Assembly: GCA_017619585.1 (NCBI GenBank)
Contig: JAFZSA010000023.1
Coordinates: 62,001 to 126,000, forward strand
Direction: 5' to 3'
Source: Bacteroidaceae bacterium
GTDB lineage: Bacteria > Bacteroidota > Bacteroidia > Bacteroidales > Bacteroidaceae
Length of the DNA stretch: 64,000 nt
In this document: piece by piece, positions 44,056-53,710 of the stretch
Layout: every line of letters begins with the position of its first letter
How positions within the stretch are numbered: the stretch's first letter is position 1
The notes under the pieces: generated by a model
What the model saw: only the letters and a program-made list of their open reading frames with translations
The model's database searches: none
Told to the model about the DNA's origin: nothing
Translations under genes and position numbers: made by a program

Positions 44056-44127
44056 GGTGCCTTGGATGAGTGGCTTAGTCACCGGTCTGCAAAACCGTGC
44101 ACGGCGGTTCGAATCCGCCAGGCACCT
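44056..44127 (+). tRNA. tRNA-Cys (anticodon GCA)
   Basis: Acceptor GGTGCCT pairs with AGGCACC. The anticodon loop CTGCAAA with stem CCGGT/ACCGT (one mismatch at the outer pair) gives anticodon GCA. The T arm is GGCGG-TTCGAAT-CCGCC. CCA not encoded. Confidence 0.93.
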
Positions 44128-44135
44128 CTAAAAAA

Positions 44136-44167
44136 AAGAACTCAGTTTTTCCTGAGTTCTTTTTTTT
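44136..44167 (+). terminator. Terminator after tRNA-Cys, shared with the flippase gene
   Basis: AAGAACTCAG and CTGAGTTCTT form a 10-bp stem with a 6-nt loop, followed by a long T-run. The A-run before it makes it bidirectional, and the last bases overlap the flippase stop codon on the minus strand. Confidence 0.85.
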
Positions 44168-45692
44168 AGCAACAATCTCCTGACGAATGAGTAAAATGGT
44201 GCAGAATGTGACGCAGGAAATCACTTCGCTTAGTTAAATGAAAAACACTAAACGAAAGAGAGATCACAAATGCAATGCCGCCAAAGAAATACTTCAGTTC
44301 AAGATTTGATGTTACACAGAACAGAAATGTAACAGACAGGCATATCAACTGAAATACAAAAATCAGCCAAGTATTACGTTTAACCCTGACTTTGTATCGG
44401 TATCCGCAAACCAACAAAGCAATTACAATATCATACAAAGCACCAACAGAAAGGGCTATACCAGCACCCACCAGTCCATAGGCATTGTAAAGCAACCATA
44501 TCAGAACACCAAAGAAAATATTATATGCAACCTCCATTGCCAGGAAAACCACACTATCACCTTTGGCCAAAGTAGTATACCCTAAGGGTAACGACAATGC
44601 TCGGAAGAAAGTATAGAAACAGGCACATAGAGACATATTTAAAATAACCATGAAGGAATCACCAAACTGCAGACTTATAACTGTCGGCAAAAACAGAATA
44701 TAAAGAATCAATAAAGGTGTAAGAACCAGCAAGCATACATTTATCTGTTGATTGATAGTCTGATTCATACGCACATTATCCTGATTAACAGATGAAAGAC
44801 GTGGAAAATAATCCGCCTCTAATGCCACAAATGCCATTCCCGCATAACTGACCATTAGTGTCCAACCGGCTCGGAAAAGTCCTACATCCCCCATGGTAGT
44901 ATTACCCGAATGCAAGATATATGCAGGAATAAACAGCCCCAATCCTGTAGCAGAAACGCCAGCAAGAACGTATGGAATACCTCTTTTAACCATAGGCAAC
45001 CCCTCAAAGAAGATTTTCTTGTTAAAAGGCGATATTTTATACGAGACTAATCTGAAAGAGAAAAAGCCGTGGGTAATAAACGACGACAATGTACTAAATA
45101 TAAGACCTAGGACAATTCCCTTCAATCCCATATAATAATAAAATGGTACTGTAAGGGCTATCGTTAGCAAAGCAACAGTTCCTTCTATAATTGCCACTTT
45201 TCTAACCTGCCTAAGACCTTTCAGAATTGCACATTCACCCTCTGCTAACAAAAAACTAACTGCAACAGGAATCATCAACAGAACATGATAATCCCATTGG
45301 TTTTCAAAGAAAAGAGAGCTTAGGATGGGGGATGCACATATACACAATACTGTGGCAAGGATAGCAGTCCATAGAACCCACGTCCTGACCACCATTACAA
45401 AATGCTCTATCTCGCTAGTCGAACCTTCATCAAACAATTCACCAGCTCTCTGGGTGGCATTCAAAGGTACGCCTAAATTACTCGCACTAACCAGAAACTC
45501 CGAGATGCTATTGTAAACGCCAATCAAGCCCATACCAAAGTCACCAAGGAATTTCGCCGTAAGTTTATTACGTGCAAAGGATACAAGCATCTTCAGACCT
45601 TGTACCCCGCCAAAAACACCCGTGTACTTTAGTACATGATCGTAAGAAGTATCGTTTGTTTCTTCGTTATGTAAATTCTCTAATTCGCTCAT
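44166..45692 (-). CDS. Wzx-like polysaccharide flippase (MOP superfamily)
   Basis: A 508-aa integral membrane protein with about 12-14 hydrophobic segments. Start region: [47 protein letters not shown], the usual N-terminus of O-antigen or lipid-linked oligosaccharide flippases. It should move undecaprenyl-linked glycans across the inner membrane. It overlaps fhs by four bases, an unexpected partner, since no glycosyltransferase genes are adjacent. Confidence 0.88.
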   Translation of the reverse strand: MSELENLHNEETNDTSYDHVLKYTGVFGGVQGLKMLVSFARNKLTAKFLGDFGMGLIGVYNSISEFLVSASNLGVPLNATQRAGELFDEGSTSEIEHFVMVVRTWVLWTAILATVLCICASPILSSLFFENQWDYHVLLMIPVAVSFLLAEGECAILKGLRQVRKVAIIEGTVALLTIALTVPFYYYMGLKGIVLGLIFSTLSSFITHGFFSFRLVSYKISPFNKKIFFEGLPMVKRGIPYVLAGVSATGLGLFIPAYILHSGNTTMGDVGLFRAGWTLMVSYAGMAFVALEADYFPRLSSVNQDNVRMNQTINQQINVCLLVLTPLLILYILFLPTVISLQFGDSFMVILNMSLCACFYTFFRALSLPLGYTTLAKGDSVVFLAMEVAYNIFFGVLIWLLYNAYGLVGAGIALSVGALYDIVIALLVCGYRYKVRVKRNTWLIFVFQLICLSVTFLFCVTSNLELKYFFGGIAFVISLSFSVFHLTKRSDFLRHILHHFTHSSGDCC

Positions 45693-47356
45693 GAAAGACC
45701 TTCTATTTCTCCGTTTACAAGATCTATACGCTCAGCCTGTGGACTTTTGGGCAAACCTGGCATACGCAATATATCTCCTGCAATAAGGACTAACATCTCA
45801 GCTCCGCAATTAATAACAATGTCACGTATATTAATCTTAAAACCAGTTGGAACCCCATAGGCTTTTTGGTCTGCAGAAAAGCTATATTGAGTTTTTGCAA
45901 TACAAATAGGATAGTGAGATATACCCATCTCATTAATCTTATCTATCATACGTTTCGCTGCAGGACTGAAGGTAACACCGTCTGCACCATATATTTTTCT
46001 GGCAACAGCATCTGCCTTCTCCTCAACGGTATCATTATCGTTATATGCCATATGAAGTGGCTTGCTAGGATTAGATTCTATAGTATCAACAACCAACTGA
46101 GCCAATTCTACAGCACCAGTTCCGCCTTCATTGAATGCATTATTTACAACAAATCCCACTCCCATCTCTTTACAATGCTGTCGCAAAAAATCGATTTCTT
46201 CCTCAGTATCTGTAGCATAACGATTAAAGCAGACAATAACCGTCTGTCCGAAACTCTGAATATTCCGAATATGACGGTCCATATTCTTTACGCCTCGCTT
46301 CAGACCCTCCATATTGGGCTGCTTAATTTCGTCTATAGGAACACCACCATGCATTTTCAATCCATGAGAGCCAGCTACCAATACTGTAAGTGAAGGCTGA
46401 AGACCGCTCTTGCGACACTTAATATCATAGAACTTCTCCGCGCCCAAATCTGCACCGAACCCAGCCTCTGTTATTACATAATCGCCATAGGTAAGAGCCA
46501 ACTTGGTTGCAAGTACACTGTTACACCCGTGAGCAATATTGGCAAATGGACCACCATGTACAATAGCTGGCGTCTGTTCTGTAGTCTGTACCAAATTGGG
46601 ATGCAAAGCATCCTTCAACAAAACACAGATAGCTCCGGCAACCCCCAAATCCCTAACGTAGAAAGGCTTGCCGTCTATAGTTGTTCCTAATAATATATTC
46701 TCTATTCTACGACGCAAATCATTCTGATCCTTAGCCAGACAAAGGATGGCCATAATCTCGCTTGCAGGAGTAATATCAAAACCACTCTCCATTGTAACGC
46801 CATCTGTCTTAGCACCTAACCCGGTAACCACATAACGCAGATTACGGTCGTTCACATCAAGAACGCGTTTCCACAAAACCTCACGCATAGCAAAGCCATC
46901 GTTCCTATGCTGGTAAATATAGTTATCCAACAATGCGGCTATCATATTATGCGCCGATGTAATAGCATGGAAATCACCTGTAAAATGCAGGTTGATTTTC
47001 TCCATAGGCAATACCTGGGCATATCCGCCACCAGCTGCCCCACCCTTCATACCGAAACATGGACCCAATGATGGCTCACGTAAGGCCACAATGGTTTTCT
47101 TACCTATTTTGGACATTCCTAAAGCCAATCCAACGCTTACTGTTGTCTTACCGATACCAGCTTTTGTAGACGAGATGGATGTAACAAGGATCAGCTTATG
47201 CTGTTTTACTTTCTCTTCATCAATTAAATCTTCGGGGATCTTGGCACAATAACGGCCATAAGGTTCTAGGGCATCTCCTGGCACTCCCATTTTCTCAGCG
47301 ATAGCTGTTATGGGTGCCAATGGAGTTTCCCTTGCTATTTCTATGTCAGATTTCAT
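45689..47356 (-). CDS. fhs: Formate-tetrahydrofolate ligase
   Basis: The protein (555 aa) makes 10-formyl-THF from formate, THF and ATP. Signatures: a P-loop-like [41 protein letters not shown], then [23 protein letters not shown], and [14 protein letters not shown] and [12 protein letters not shown]. Length is the normal 555-560. It begins 41 nt after the DUF4301 gene and supplies one-carbon units together with serine metabolism encoded upstream. Confidence 0.97.
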   Translation of the reverse strand: MKSDIEIARETPLAPITAIAEKMGVPGDALEPYGRYCAKIPEDLIDEEKVKQHKLILVTSISSTKAGIGKTTVSVGLALGMSKIGKKTIVALREPSLGPCFGMKGGAAGGGYAQVLPMEKINLHFTGDFHAITSAHNMIAALLDNYIYQHRNDGFAMREVLWKRVLDVNDRNLRYVVTGLGAKTDGVTMESGFDITPASEIMAILCLAKDQNDLRRRIENILLGTTIDGKPFYVRDLGVAGAICVLLKDALHPNLVQTTEQTPAIVHGGPFANIAHGCNSVLATKLALTYGDYVITEAGFGADLGAEKFYDIKCRKSGLQPSLTVLVAGSHGLKMHGGVPIDEIKQPNMEGLKRGVKNMDRHIRNIQSFGQTVIVCFNRYATDTEEEIDFLRQHCKEMGVGFVVNNAFNEGGTGAVELAQLVVDTIESNPSKPLHMAYNDNDTVEEKADAVARKIYGADGVTFSPAAKRMIDKINEMGISHYPICIAKTQYSFSADQKAYGVPTGFKINIRDIVINCGAEMLVLIAGDILRMPGLPKSPQAERIDLVNGEIEGLS

Positions 47357-47397
47357 TTATATGTGTTTTCTTCTTCGATTTAAAATTATCATTAATA

Positions 47398-48924
47398 TTA
47401 TTTAGCCTGATGTTGAGGACGAAGCAAATCGTTGACTGTCTTGACAGGATTAAAAGTGCTCAAAGGCACTTCCACCATAAGAGTGCTCCAATTACTCATA
47501 GCGCCATTCCACAATCCAGGCAGTTCAAGGGCTTTCAGCTCCTTGCCCCCTTTACTCTTATATGATATGAAACCTGTGGCAGGATCTACAAAATCAGGAA
47601 GATTGAACTTCTCGCCTTTATAGTTCTTAACGGCGCAGACCAAATCAACGGGATTGAAGTGAGTTCCCTGAGTAAACATCTTTACGTATTCTGGGTTATT
47701 CTGATCTATCTGACTACTCTCAAGAATCTGGAGTGATACACTTCCATCCGGATTAAATGCCAGGAACGGTCCACCGCCAGGCTCACCCACATTCTTCACA
47801 ACGCCGCAAACACGGATAGGTCTGTTCAACTTGTTCTTTAAGAAAATATGCAACTCTGTATCTTCCAAATCCTTCAGGCCGGGAACATCGGTATTAAGGG
47901 TGTGACGTACAAAACGAATGATATCCTCCAAGTCATCATGAGTAAACTTGCCACTATCCAACAGATTCAGATATTCAAAAGTTTGCTTCTGTACATTTAC
48001 TAATACACCGGCAATCACCTGTTTCCACAGGACCGTATCATCTTTTAGTCTGTCAGGTACAACATTATCTATGTTTTTGATGAACACAACATCACAATCC
48101 AAATCATTAAGGTTCTCTATAAGAGCACCATGACCCCCAGGACGGAACAAGAGCTTACCGTCTTCTGTACGGAAAGGTGTGTTATCCATGTTGGCAGCAA
48201 CAGTATCTGTACTTGGCTTCTGTTCGCTAAGGCTGACATTATATTTAATATTGTAACGGTTGCTTGTATCTGGCAAAACACGCTCTATCAGTTCCTGAAA
48301 GAATTCCCTATGCTCTGCACTAACAGTAAAATGTACGGCAGCCTTTTCCTGACTGCTGGCATACAACGCAGCCTCCACAAGATGCTCTTCCACCGGAGTA
48401 CGGGCACAGTCATCATAGCTATGGAACTGCAATAGTCCCTTGGGCAACTGTCCGTAACCCAACCCTTCCTCACCAAGCAAGTTGGCAACAACAGCCTTAT
48501 ACTCACCCTCTTCTATCAGGGCATCTACGCCTTCCTCTTCATTAAGGAAACAAGCGTCATTCAGCGCATCAAAGAAAGCAAAGTTATGAATCTCAGCAAA
48601 AAACTTCTTTTCAAAGTCCGTAGTTGGCACATCATAGTCTGCATCAAGGAACTCAAAAAGATTCTTGAACATTCTACTGGCAGCACCGCTGGCAGGAACA
48701 AACTTAACAATGCCATGTCCTTCTGACTTATAGTCGTTCCAGATCTTGACATACTTTCCAACCTCATCCCCCTTGGGAGCTATGATACCATTACCCACGG
48801 AGGCAGCTGCACGCAGTTTCAAGAAAGGAAAACCTTGTTCAAAATCCTTCAGTTGTACTTCAATTTGACTTTCGCTTATACCCTTCTTCTTGAGAAGTTC
48901 CTTATCTTCGTTTGTTAACAACAT
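47398..48924 (-). CDS. DUF4301 family protein
   Basis: A 508-aa cytosolic protein of unknown function from the ATG at 48924 (MLLTNEDKELLKKKGISE). The longer frame to 48972 overlaps the -7 box at 48960-48967. GIVKFVPASGAASRMFKNL, FRPGGHGALIENLNDLDCDVVFIKNIDNVVPD and RPIRVCGVVKNVGEPGGGPF resemble nucleotide-sugar pyrophosphorylase folds; this similarity is inferred from the GxGGxR-like and GGHGAL loops. It precedes fhs by 41 nt. Confidence 0.85.
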   Translation of the reverse strand: MLLTNEDKELLKKKGISESQIEVQLKDFEQGFPFLKLRAAASVGNGIIAPKGDEVGKYVKIWNDYKSEGHGIVKFVPASGAASRMFKNLFEFLDADYDVPTTDFEKKFFAEIHNFAFFDALNDACFLNEEEGVDALIEEGEYKAVVANLLGEEGLGYGQLPKGLLQFHSYDDCARTPVEEHLVEAALYASSQEKAAVHFTVSAEHREFFQELIERVLPDTSNRYNIKYNVSLSEQKPSTDTVAANMDNTPFRTEDGKLLFRPGGHGALIENLNDLDCDVVFIKNIDNVVPDRLKDDTVLWKQVIAGVLVNVQKQTFEYLNLLDSGKFTHDDLEDIIRFVRHTLNTDVPGLKDLEDTELHIFLKNKLNRPIRVCGVVKNVGEPGGGPFLAFNPDGSVSLQILESSQIDQNNPEYVKMFTQGTHFNPVDLVCAVKNYKGEKFNLPDFVDPATGFISYKSKGGKELKALELPGLWNGAMSNWSTLMVEVPLSTFNPVKTVNDLLRPQHQAK

Positions 48925-48959
48925 AACCTGTAGAAATTTGCTTTTGTTATTTTGGTGTA

Positions 48960-48967
48960 CAAAAGTA
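48960..48967 (-). promoter_or_regulatory. -7 box for the DUF4301-fhs-flippase run
   Basis: TACTTTTG on the minus strand, 35 nt upstream of the chosen DUF4301 start. Confidence 0.6.
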
Positions 48968-49010
48968 AACAAAAATAATCAAATATCGTAATGAAACCCA
49001 GAAAAATTCA

Positions 49011-49018
49011 TACCTTTG
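49011..49018 (+). promoter_or_regulatory. -7 box of the RSH gene
   Basis: TACCTTTG on the plus strand, 24 nt upstream of the ATG at 49043. It excludes a non-ATG start at 49016. Confidence 0.6.
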
Positions 49019-49042
49019 TGCAAAATAAAAAAAAGTACACAC

Positions 49043-51262
49043 ATGATAAAGGACGATTTCTTTACTGCAGAAGAGAAAACGCAGATTACAGAATTATACA
49101 AGCGTCTTTATACTGTATCAAAGGATGTTCTGCTACCGGAAGATGACCAGAAGGTTCGTTACTATATACGAGAGGCTATAGAGAAAAGCCTGTTACGTCG
49201 AGACAATTTCAACCTGAACCCCATCATAAACGATGCAGAGACTGCCCTTATTGTGGCCGAGGAGATAGGATTGAACCGTGCCTCCATCTTGGGCGTCATG
49301 CTGAATGGTGTTGTTCTTAGCGGAGCTGCATCTATAGACGAGATAAAGAAGGACTTTGGAGAAGACGTTGCCAATATACTGCATGGCATGTTACGCATTC
49401 GCGACCTCTACGCCAAAAGCGCCACTGTTGAAGGCGAGAACTTCCGCAGCCTGCTGGTTACCTTTGCCGAAGATTTGCGCGTTATCCTTATTATGATAGC
49501 CAACCGTGTGCTTATCATGCGCAAAATCAAGGATACACCTTATGTGGAAGCCCAACGAAAGGTTTCCATGGAGGCAGCCTATCTCTACGCTCCCCTTGCC
49601 CATAAATTAGGACTTTACAAGCTGAAGAGCGAGTTGGAGGACCTGAGCCTCAAGTATCTTGAGCATGATGCCTATTATCATATCAAGGAAAAACTCAACG
49701 AGACCAAGCGCAGTCGTGATGCCTACATAGCAAACTTCATTGCACCTATCGACGAGAAGCTCCGTGCAGCAGGTCTTAAATTCCACATGAAGGGACGTAC
49801 CAAGAGTATCCACTCCATTTGGCAGAAGATGAAGAAACAGCAAGTGGACATTGAGGGGGTATTCGATCTCTTTGCCATCCGTATCATCCTGGATTCCAAG
49901 CCCGAGAAGGAGAAGCAGGACTGCTGGCAGGTCTTCAGTATCATTACTGACATGTACCAGAGTAACCCTAAGCGTATGCGCGACTGGCTCTCTGTGCCCA
50001 AGAGTAACGGATATGAGAGTTTGCACATTACGGTATTAGGACCAGACCAGAAATGGGTGGAGGTTCAGATACGCACAGAACGTATGGATGACATCGCCGA
50101 GCATGGTTTGGCTGCTCATTGGCGTTACAAAGGCGTTAAAAGTGGACAGAGCGGCATAGAAGAATGGCTTGCCAATGTACGCGGCGCCCTTGAGACAAAT
50201 GACGACATGCAACTTATGGACCAGTTCCGTATGGATCTGGTAGAGGATGAGGTCTTTGTCTTCACACCTCGTGGTGACCTATTCAAACTTCCTGCAGGCT
50301 CAACAGTACTGGACTTTGCTTACGCCATCCACACCAAGGTAGGTAACTCATGCGTAGGAGCTAAGATCGGGAATAAAAACGTTACCATCCGCCAGAAACT
50401 ACAGAGTGGAGATCAGGTAGAGATTCTAACCAACGCCAACCAGACACCCAAGCAAGACTGGCTGAATATTGTCCAAACCAGCAAGGCTCGCAACAAGATA
50501 CGCCAAAGCATCAAGGAGATGGAGAGCAAAGAGGCGCTGATGGCTAAGGAGGAACTGGAACGGAAACTCAAGAACCGTAAGCTGGAGTACAACGAACCTA
50601 CCCTCATGCACACCATAACCAAACTGGGCTATCGAATCGTTACAGAGTTCTATGCTGCTTTGGGCTCCGGGATAGTTACCATGGAGCAGGTGCTGGATGC
50701 CTACGCAGCGCAGTTGCGACATAGCAAGGGCGAGGAAGAGCGCACTACGCCACAGATGAGCGCCCAGGAATTCGTGATGCAGGAAAATGAGAAGAACAAA
50801 CTTTCCGGAGGAGGCGAAGACGTTATTGTCATCGACCAGGAACTGAAAGGTCTCGACTTCCAGATGGCTCGCTGTTGCCAACCAGTCTATGGTGATGATG
50901 TCTTCGGATTCGTAACCAGCGGAGGAGGCATAAAGATTCACCGAGAGGACTGCCCCAATGCCCCACAGATGCGCCAGCGCTTCGGATATCGCATCGTCAA
51001 GGCTCGCTGGGCTGGCAAGCGTGGTAGCCAGTATCCCATCACCCTCCGCATCGTAGGCAATGATGATCTGGGTATTATCAACAATGTTACCAGCATCATC
51101 AGTAAGGAAGAAAAGATTCAGCTTCGCAGTATCAGTATCGACAGTCACGACGGACTCTTCTCCGGCACGCTTACCGTCATGCTTGACGATATCAGTCGCC
51201 TGCAACAATTGCTCAAGAAATTAAAGACCGTAAAAGGTGTAAAGAATGTAACACGTTCATAA
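49043..51262 (+). CDS. RelA/SpoT-family (p)ppGpp synthetase with degenerate hydrolase domain
   Basis: A 739-aa long RSH. In the N-terminal HD region the catalytic HDxxED is replaced by NGVVLS (within LNGVVLSG, residues 87-94), and the later DRxHNM is NRVLIM (154-159), so hydrolysis should be lost. The synthetase domain is intact: GRTKSIHSIWQKM, DLFAIRII, SNGYESLHITV and EVQIRT. TGS (EVFVFTPRGDLFKLPAGSTVLDFAYAIHT), helical, zinc-finger-like (RCCQPVYGDDV...HREDCPN) and ACT (LRIVGNDDLGIINNVTSIIS) domains follow. It would act as a RelA-type alarmone synthetase on starved ribosomes. A second, hydrolase-active RSH is expected elsewhere in the genome. Confidence 0.93.
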   Translation: MIKDDFFTAEEKTQITELYKRLYTVSKDVLLPEDDQKVRYYIREAIEKSLLRRDNFNLNPIINDAETALIVAEEIGLNRASILGVMLNGVVLSGAASIDEIKKDFGEDVANILHGMLRIRDLYAKSATVEGENFRSLLVTFAEDLRVILIMIANRVLIMRKIKDTPYVEAQRKVSMEAAYLYAPLAHKLGLYKLKSELEDLSLKYLEHDAYYHIKEKLNETKRSRDAYIANFIAPIDEKLRAAGLKFHMKGRTKSIHSIWQKMKKQQVDIEGVFDLFAIRIILDSKPEKEKQDCWQVFSIITDMYQSNPKRMRDWLSVPKSNGYESLHITVLGPDQKWVEVQIRTERMDDIAEHGLAAHWRYKGVKSGQSGIEEWLANVRGALETNDDMQLMDQFRMDLVEDEVFVFTPRGDLFKLPAGSTVLDFAYAIHTKVGNSCVGAKIGNKNVTIRQKLQSGDQVEILTNANQTPKQDWLNIVQTSKARNKIRQSIKEMESKEALMAKEELERKLKNRKLEYNEPTLMHTITKLGYRIVTEFYAALGSGIVTMEQVLDAYAAQLRHSKGEEERTTPQMSAQEFVMQENEKNKLSGGGEDVIVIDQELKGLDFQMARCCQPVYGDDVFGFVTSGGGIKIHREDCPNAPQMRQRFGYRIVKARWAGKRGSQYPITLRIVGNDDLGIINNVTSIISKEEKIQLRSISIDSHDGLFSGTLTVMLDDISRLQQLLKKLKTVKGVKNVTRS

Positions 51263-51268
51263 ATCCAA

Positions 51269-53707
51269 ATGAAAAAAATATGTATTCTAATGGCTTTGGC
51301 AAGTTGTCTGTCAGGCCATGCACTCGAGATTCAGAAACTTCGTATCAGTAACCCTATCCCCCTATCCGTCCCTATCCTTACGGATACTACAGACGTCAAT
51401 GGCAAGAAGATAGAAACAGAGGAACTGCTGTATGCCTCACCACAGTCTTTTAAGTTATGGATGAGCGGAACAGAAAACACAACGGGAATCCTTCCTGCCC
51501 TTCCGCAGACCAGTCTTTTGCAGGCAGGTTTTACCATCCGTAATACAGGCTTTGTGAAGGCTGATTTCAAGGTCGAATGCAAGAGTCGCCATACCCTATA
51601 TGTTGATAATTCCGAGGTGAACGGAAACACTCAACTTGTACCGGGAACTCATCAGATAGTAGTTAAACTATTGCAGAAGAAGGATGAGGTTGACACGCTG
51701 AAAATCAGTATATCAAGCGAACAAGAGAAGTACATTACCGTGAATCCTGAAGATAAAAGATACTGGACACTTAAAGACCTTATGCATGGCAAGCGTCTGA
51801 GCAGCGTCTCACTCTCCAGTTCTGGCAAATATATGATGCAGAGGTTTAGCACAACATTTGAAGACGGTCATTCTGAACGCTCAGAACAAATCCTGGAAAT
51901 TGCAACCGGAAACATTCTCTCCGCACAGAATTTCTCACATTGGGATAAGACAGGAGACCGTTACATTCGTTACCGCCAGACCACAGATGGAGCCTGGCAG
52001 ACTCTTTCCGTTGATGTCAAGACAGGAAACACCACCGTACTTGCCACATACAAGGGACGTGGTAGCGCCACCTATATAGGCAACAATAAGTTGCTGATAT
52101 CAGACCAGGTAGAAGGTCCCAAAGAAACCAATAATGATGTGCATCAGATTCTGGAACCAGACGACCGTCAGCCTGGCTGGCGAACCCGTCGCGTCATCTA
52201 CCTTCAGGATATGACTACAGGTGTAACCCGCCAACTGACAGCCGGACAGCACAATGTCTATGCCCAGCCTTCAGACGATGGGCGCAAACTTCTCCTTAAC
52301 ATCTCTACAGCAGATGTCACCAAACGACCCTTTGGCTTTACTACCGTGCTGCTGGTAGATACAGAGACTTTGCAGGCTGACACTATTGTAAAGCAGGATG
52401 GCTTTATAAGTGGTGGCACTTTCTCCTACGATGGCAAATATATCGCCTTCAAGGGTAGTCCTGAAGCGTTCAACGGCATAGGCAATACCCTGTCAGCAGA
52501 TAAGATTCCCAATTGCTTCGAGTATGAACTGTTCCTTTATGACATCGCATCAAAGCAGATAAAGTGTCTGACACGCGACTTTGACCCATCCATTATAGAT
52601 ATAGCATGGAGCAAGTCCGAGGGATGTATCTATGCCGTGACAGAAGACAAGGACCTGCAGACACTTTACCGTATCAATCCTCAGAACGGAAAGATTACTC
52701 CTGTCAAGACAACAGACAACTTTGTCTATAACAATTTCAGTATTGCACGCGATAAGGCTATCATGGCATATGTCAGCGAGACCACGCAAAGTAGCGACCG
52801 TTCCTGGATTATGGACCTCAAGACCGGCAAGGAACGCCTTGCATTTGACGTGAACCCAGAGCGTACAGCAGACATACAGTTGGGCGAGTGTCACGACTGG
52901 AACTTCCGTGCCGAACGTGGCGACACCATCTATGGCTGTTATTACCTGCCTCCTTTCTTCGACGAGACAAAGCAGTACCCCATGCTGGTTTATTATTACG
53001 GAGGTTGTTCACCAGTAGGACGTTATCTCGACAGCTACTATTGCTACCAGGAATGGGCAGCTATGGGATATGTCGTTTATGTTATCCAGCCCTCAGGCTG
53101 TAGCGGATTCGGACAGGAATTCGCATCACGCCATTCCAACGCCTACGGAGATTATACAGCAGATGATATCATCCAGGGAACCAAACAGTTCTGCAAGGAG
53201 CATCCATACGTCAACGAGAAGAAAATTGGCTGTATGGGAGCCAGCTACGGAGGCTTTATGACCATGTATCTGCAAACACAGACAGACATCTTTGCTGCTG
53301 CCATGAGCCATGCCGGCATCAGTAATCCTGCCAGCTACTGGGGATACGGATATTGGGGCTATTCTTACAGCGCAACATCTGCCGCCCACTCTTATCCTTG
53401 GAATAATGTTGAGCTATACAGCGGACATGCGCCCCTCTTCAATGCCGACAAGGTGCATACCCCCATCCTGTTCATGCACGGAAGTGCTGACACCAATGTT
53501 CCTATCAACGAGAGCATCCAGATGTTTACTGCCCTGAAGATTCTGGGCAAGGAGACGGCATTCATTACCGTAGAGGGCGAGAATCACCACATCCTCGACT
53601 ACAAGAAGCGTATCCGCTGGCACGATAGTATCATGGCTTGGTTTGCCCGTTGGCTACAAGACGATCCCACTTGGTGGAATACTATGTACCCTGCTAAGAA
53701 CCTATAG
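51269..53707 (+). CDS. S9-family prolyl oligopeptidase / dipeptidyl peptidase
   Basis: An 812-aa exported peptidase. After a short signal peptide (ICILMALASCLSGHA) come beta-propeller-like blades (about 170-560) and the alpha/beta hydrolase domain. The catalytic Ser lies in GCMGASYGGFMTMY, Asp in HGSADTNVP and His in GENHHIL. S9 enzymes release N-terminal dipeptides or tripeptides, usually after Pro or Ala. It lies 6 nt after the RSH gene and 3 nt before mutS2, so the three are likely co-transcribed. Confidence 0.92.
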   Translation: MKKICILMALASCLSGHALEIQKLRISNPIPLSVPILTDTTDVNGKKIETEELLYASPQSFKLWMSGTENTTGILPALPQTSLLQAGFTIRNTGFVKADFKVECKSRHTLYVDNSEVNGNTQLVPGTHQIVVKLLQKKDEVDTLKISISSEQEKYITVNPEDKRYWTLKDLMHGKRLSSVSLSSSGKYMMQRFSTTFEDGHSERSEQILEIATGNILSAQNFSHWDKTGDRYIRYRQTTDGAWQTLSVDVKTGNTTVLATYKGRGSATYIGNNKLLISDQVEGPKETNNDVHQILEPDDRQPGWRTRRVIYLQDMTTGVTRQLTAGQHNVYAQPSDDGRKLLLNISTADVTKRPFGFTTVLLVDTETLQADTIVKQDGFISGGTFSYDGKYIAFKGSPEAFNGIGNTLSADKIPNCFEYELFLYDIASKQIKCLTRDFDPSIIDIAWSKSEGCIYAVTEDKDLQTLYRINPQNGKITPVKTTDNFVYNNFSIARDKAIMAYVSETTQSSDRSWIMDLKTGKERLAFDVNPERTADIQLGECHDWNFRAERGDTIYGCYYLPPFFDETKQYPMLVYYYGGCSPVGRYLDSYYCYQEWAAMGYVVYVIQPSGCSGFGQEFASRHSNAYGDYTADDIIQGTKQFCKEHPYVNEKKIGCMGASYGGFMTMYLQTQTDIFAAAMSHAGISNPASYWGYGYWGYSYSATSAAHSYPWNNVELYSGHAPLFNADKVHTPILFMHGSADTNVPINESIQMFTALKILGKETAFITVEGENHHILDYKKRIRWHDSIMAWFARWLQDDPTWWNTMYPAKNL

Positions 53708-53710
53708 CCC

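Noticed and set aside
53126..53389. Antisense frames within the S9 peptidase and mutS2 genes
   Set aside because: They are frame shadows of strongly conserved genes, without their own promoters or domains.
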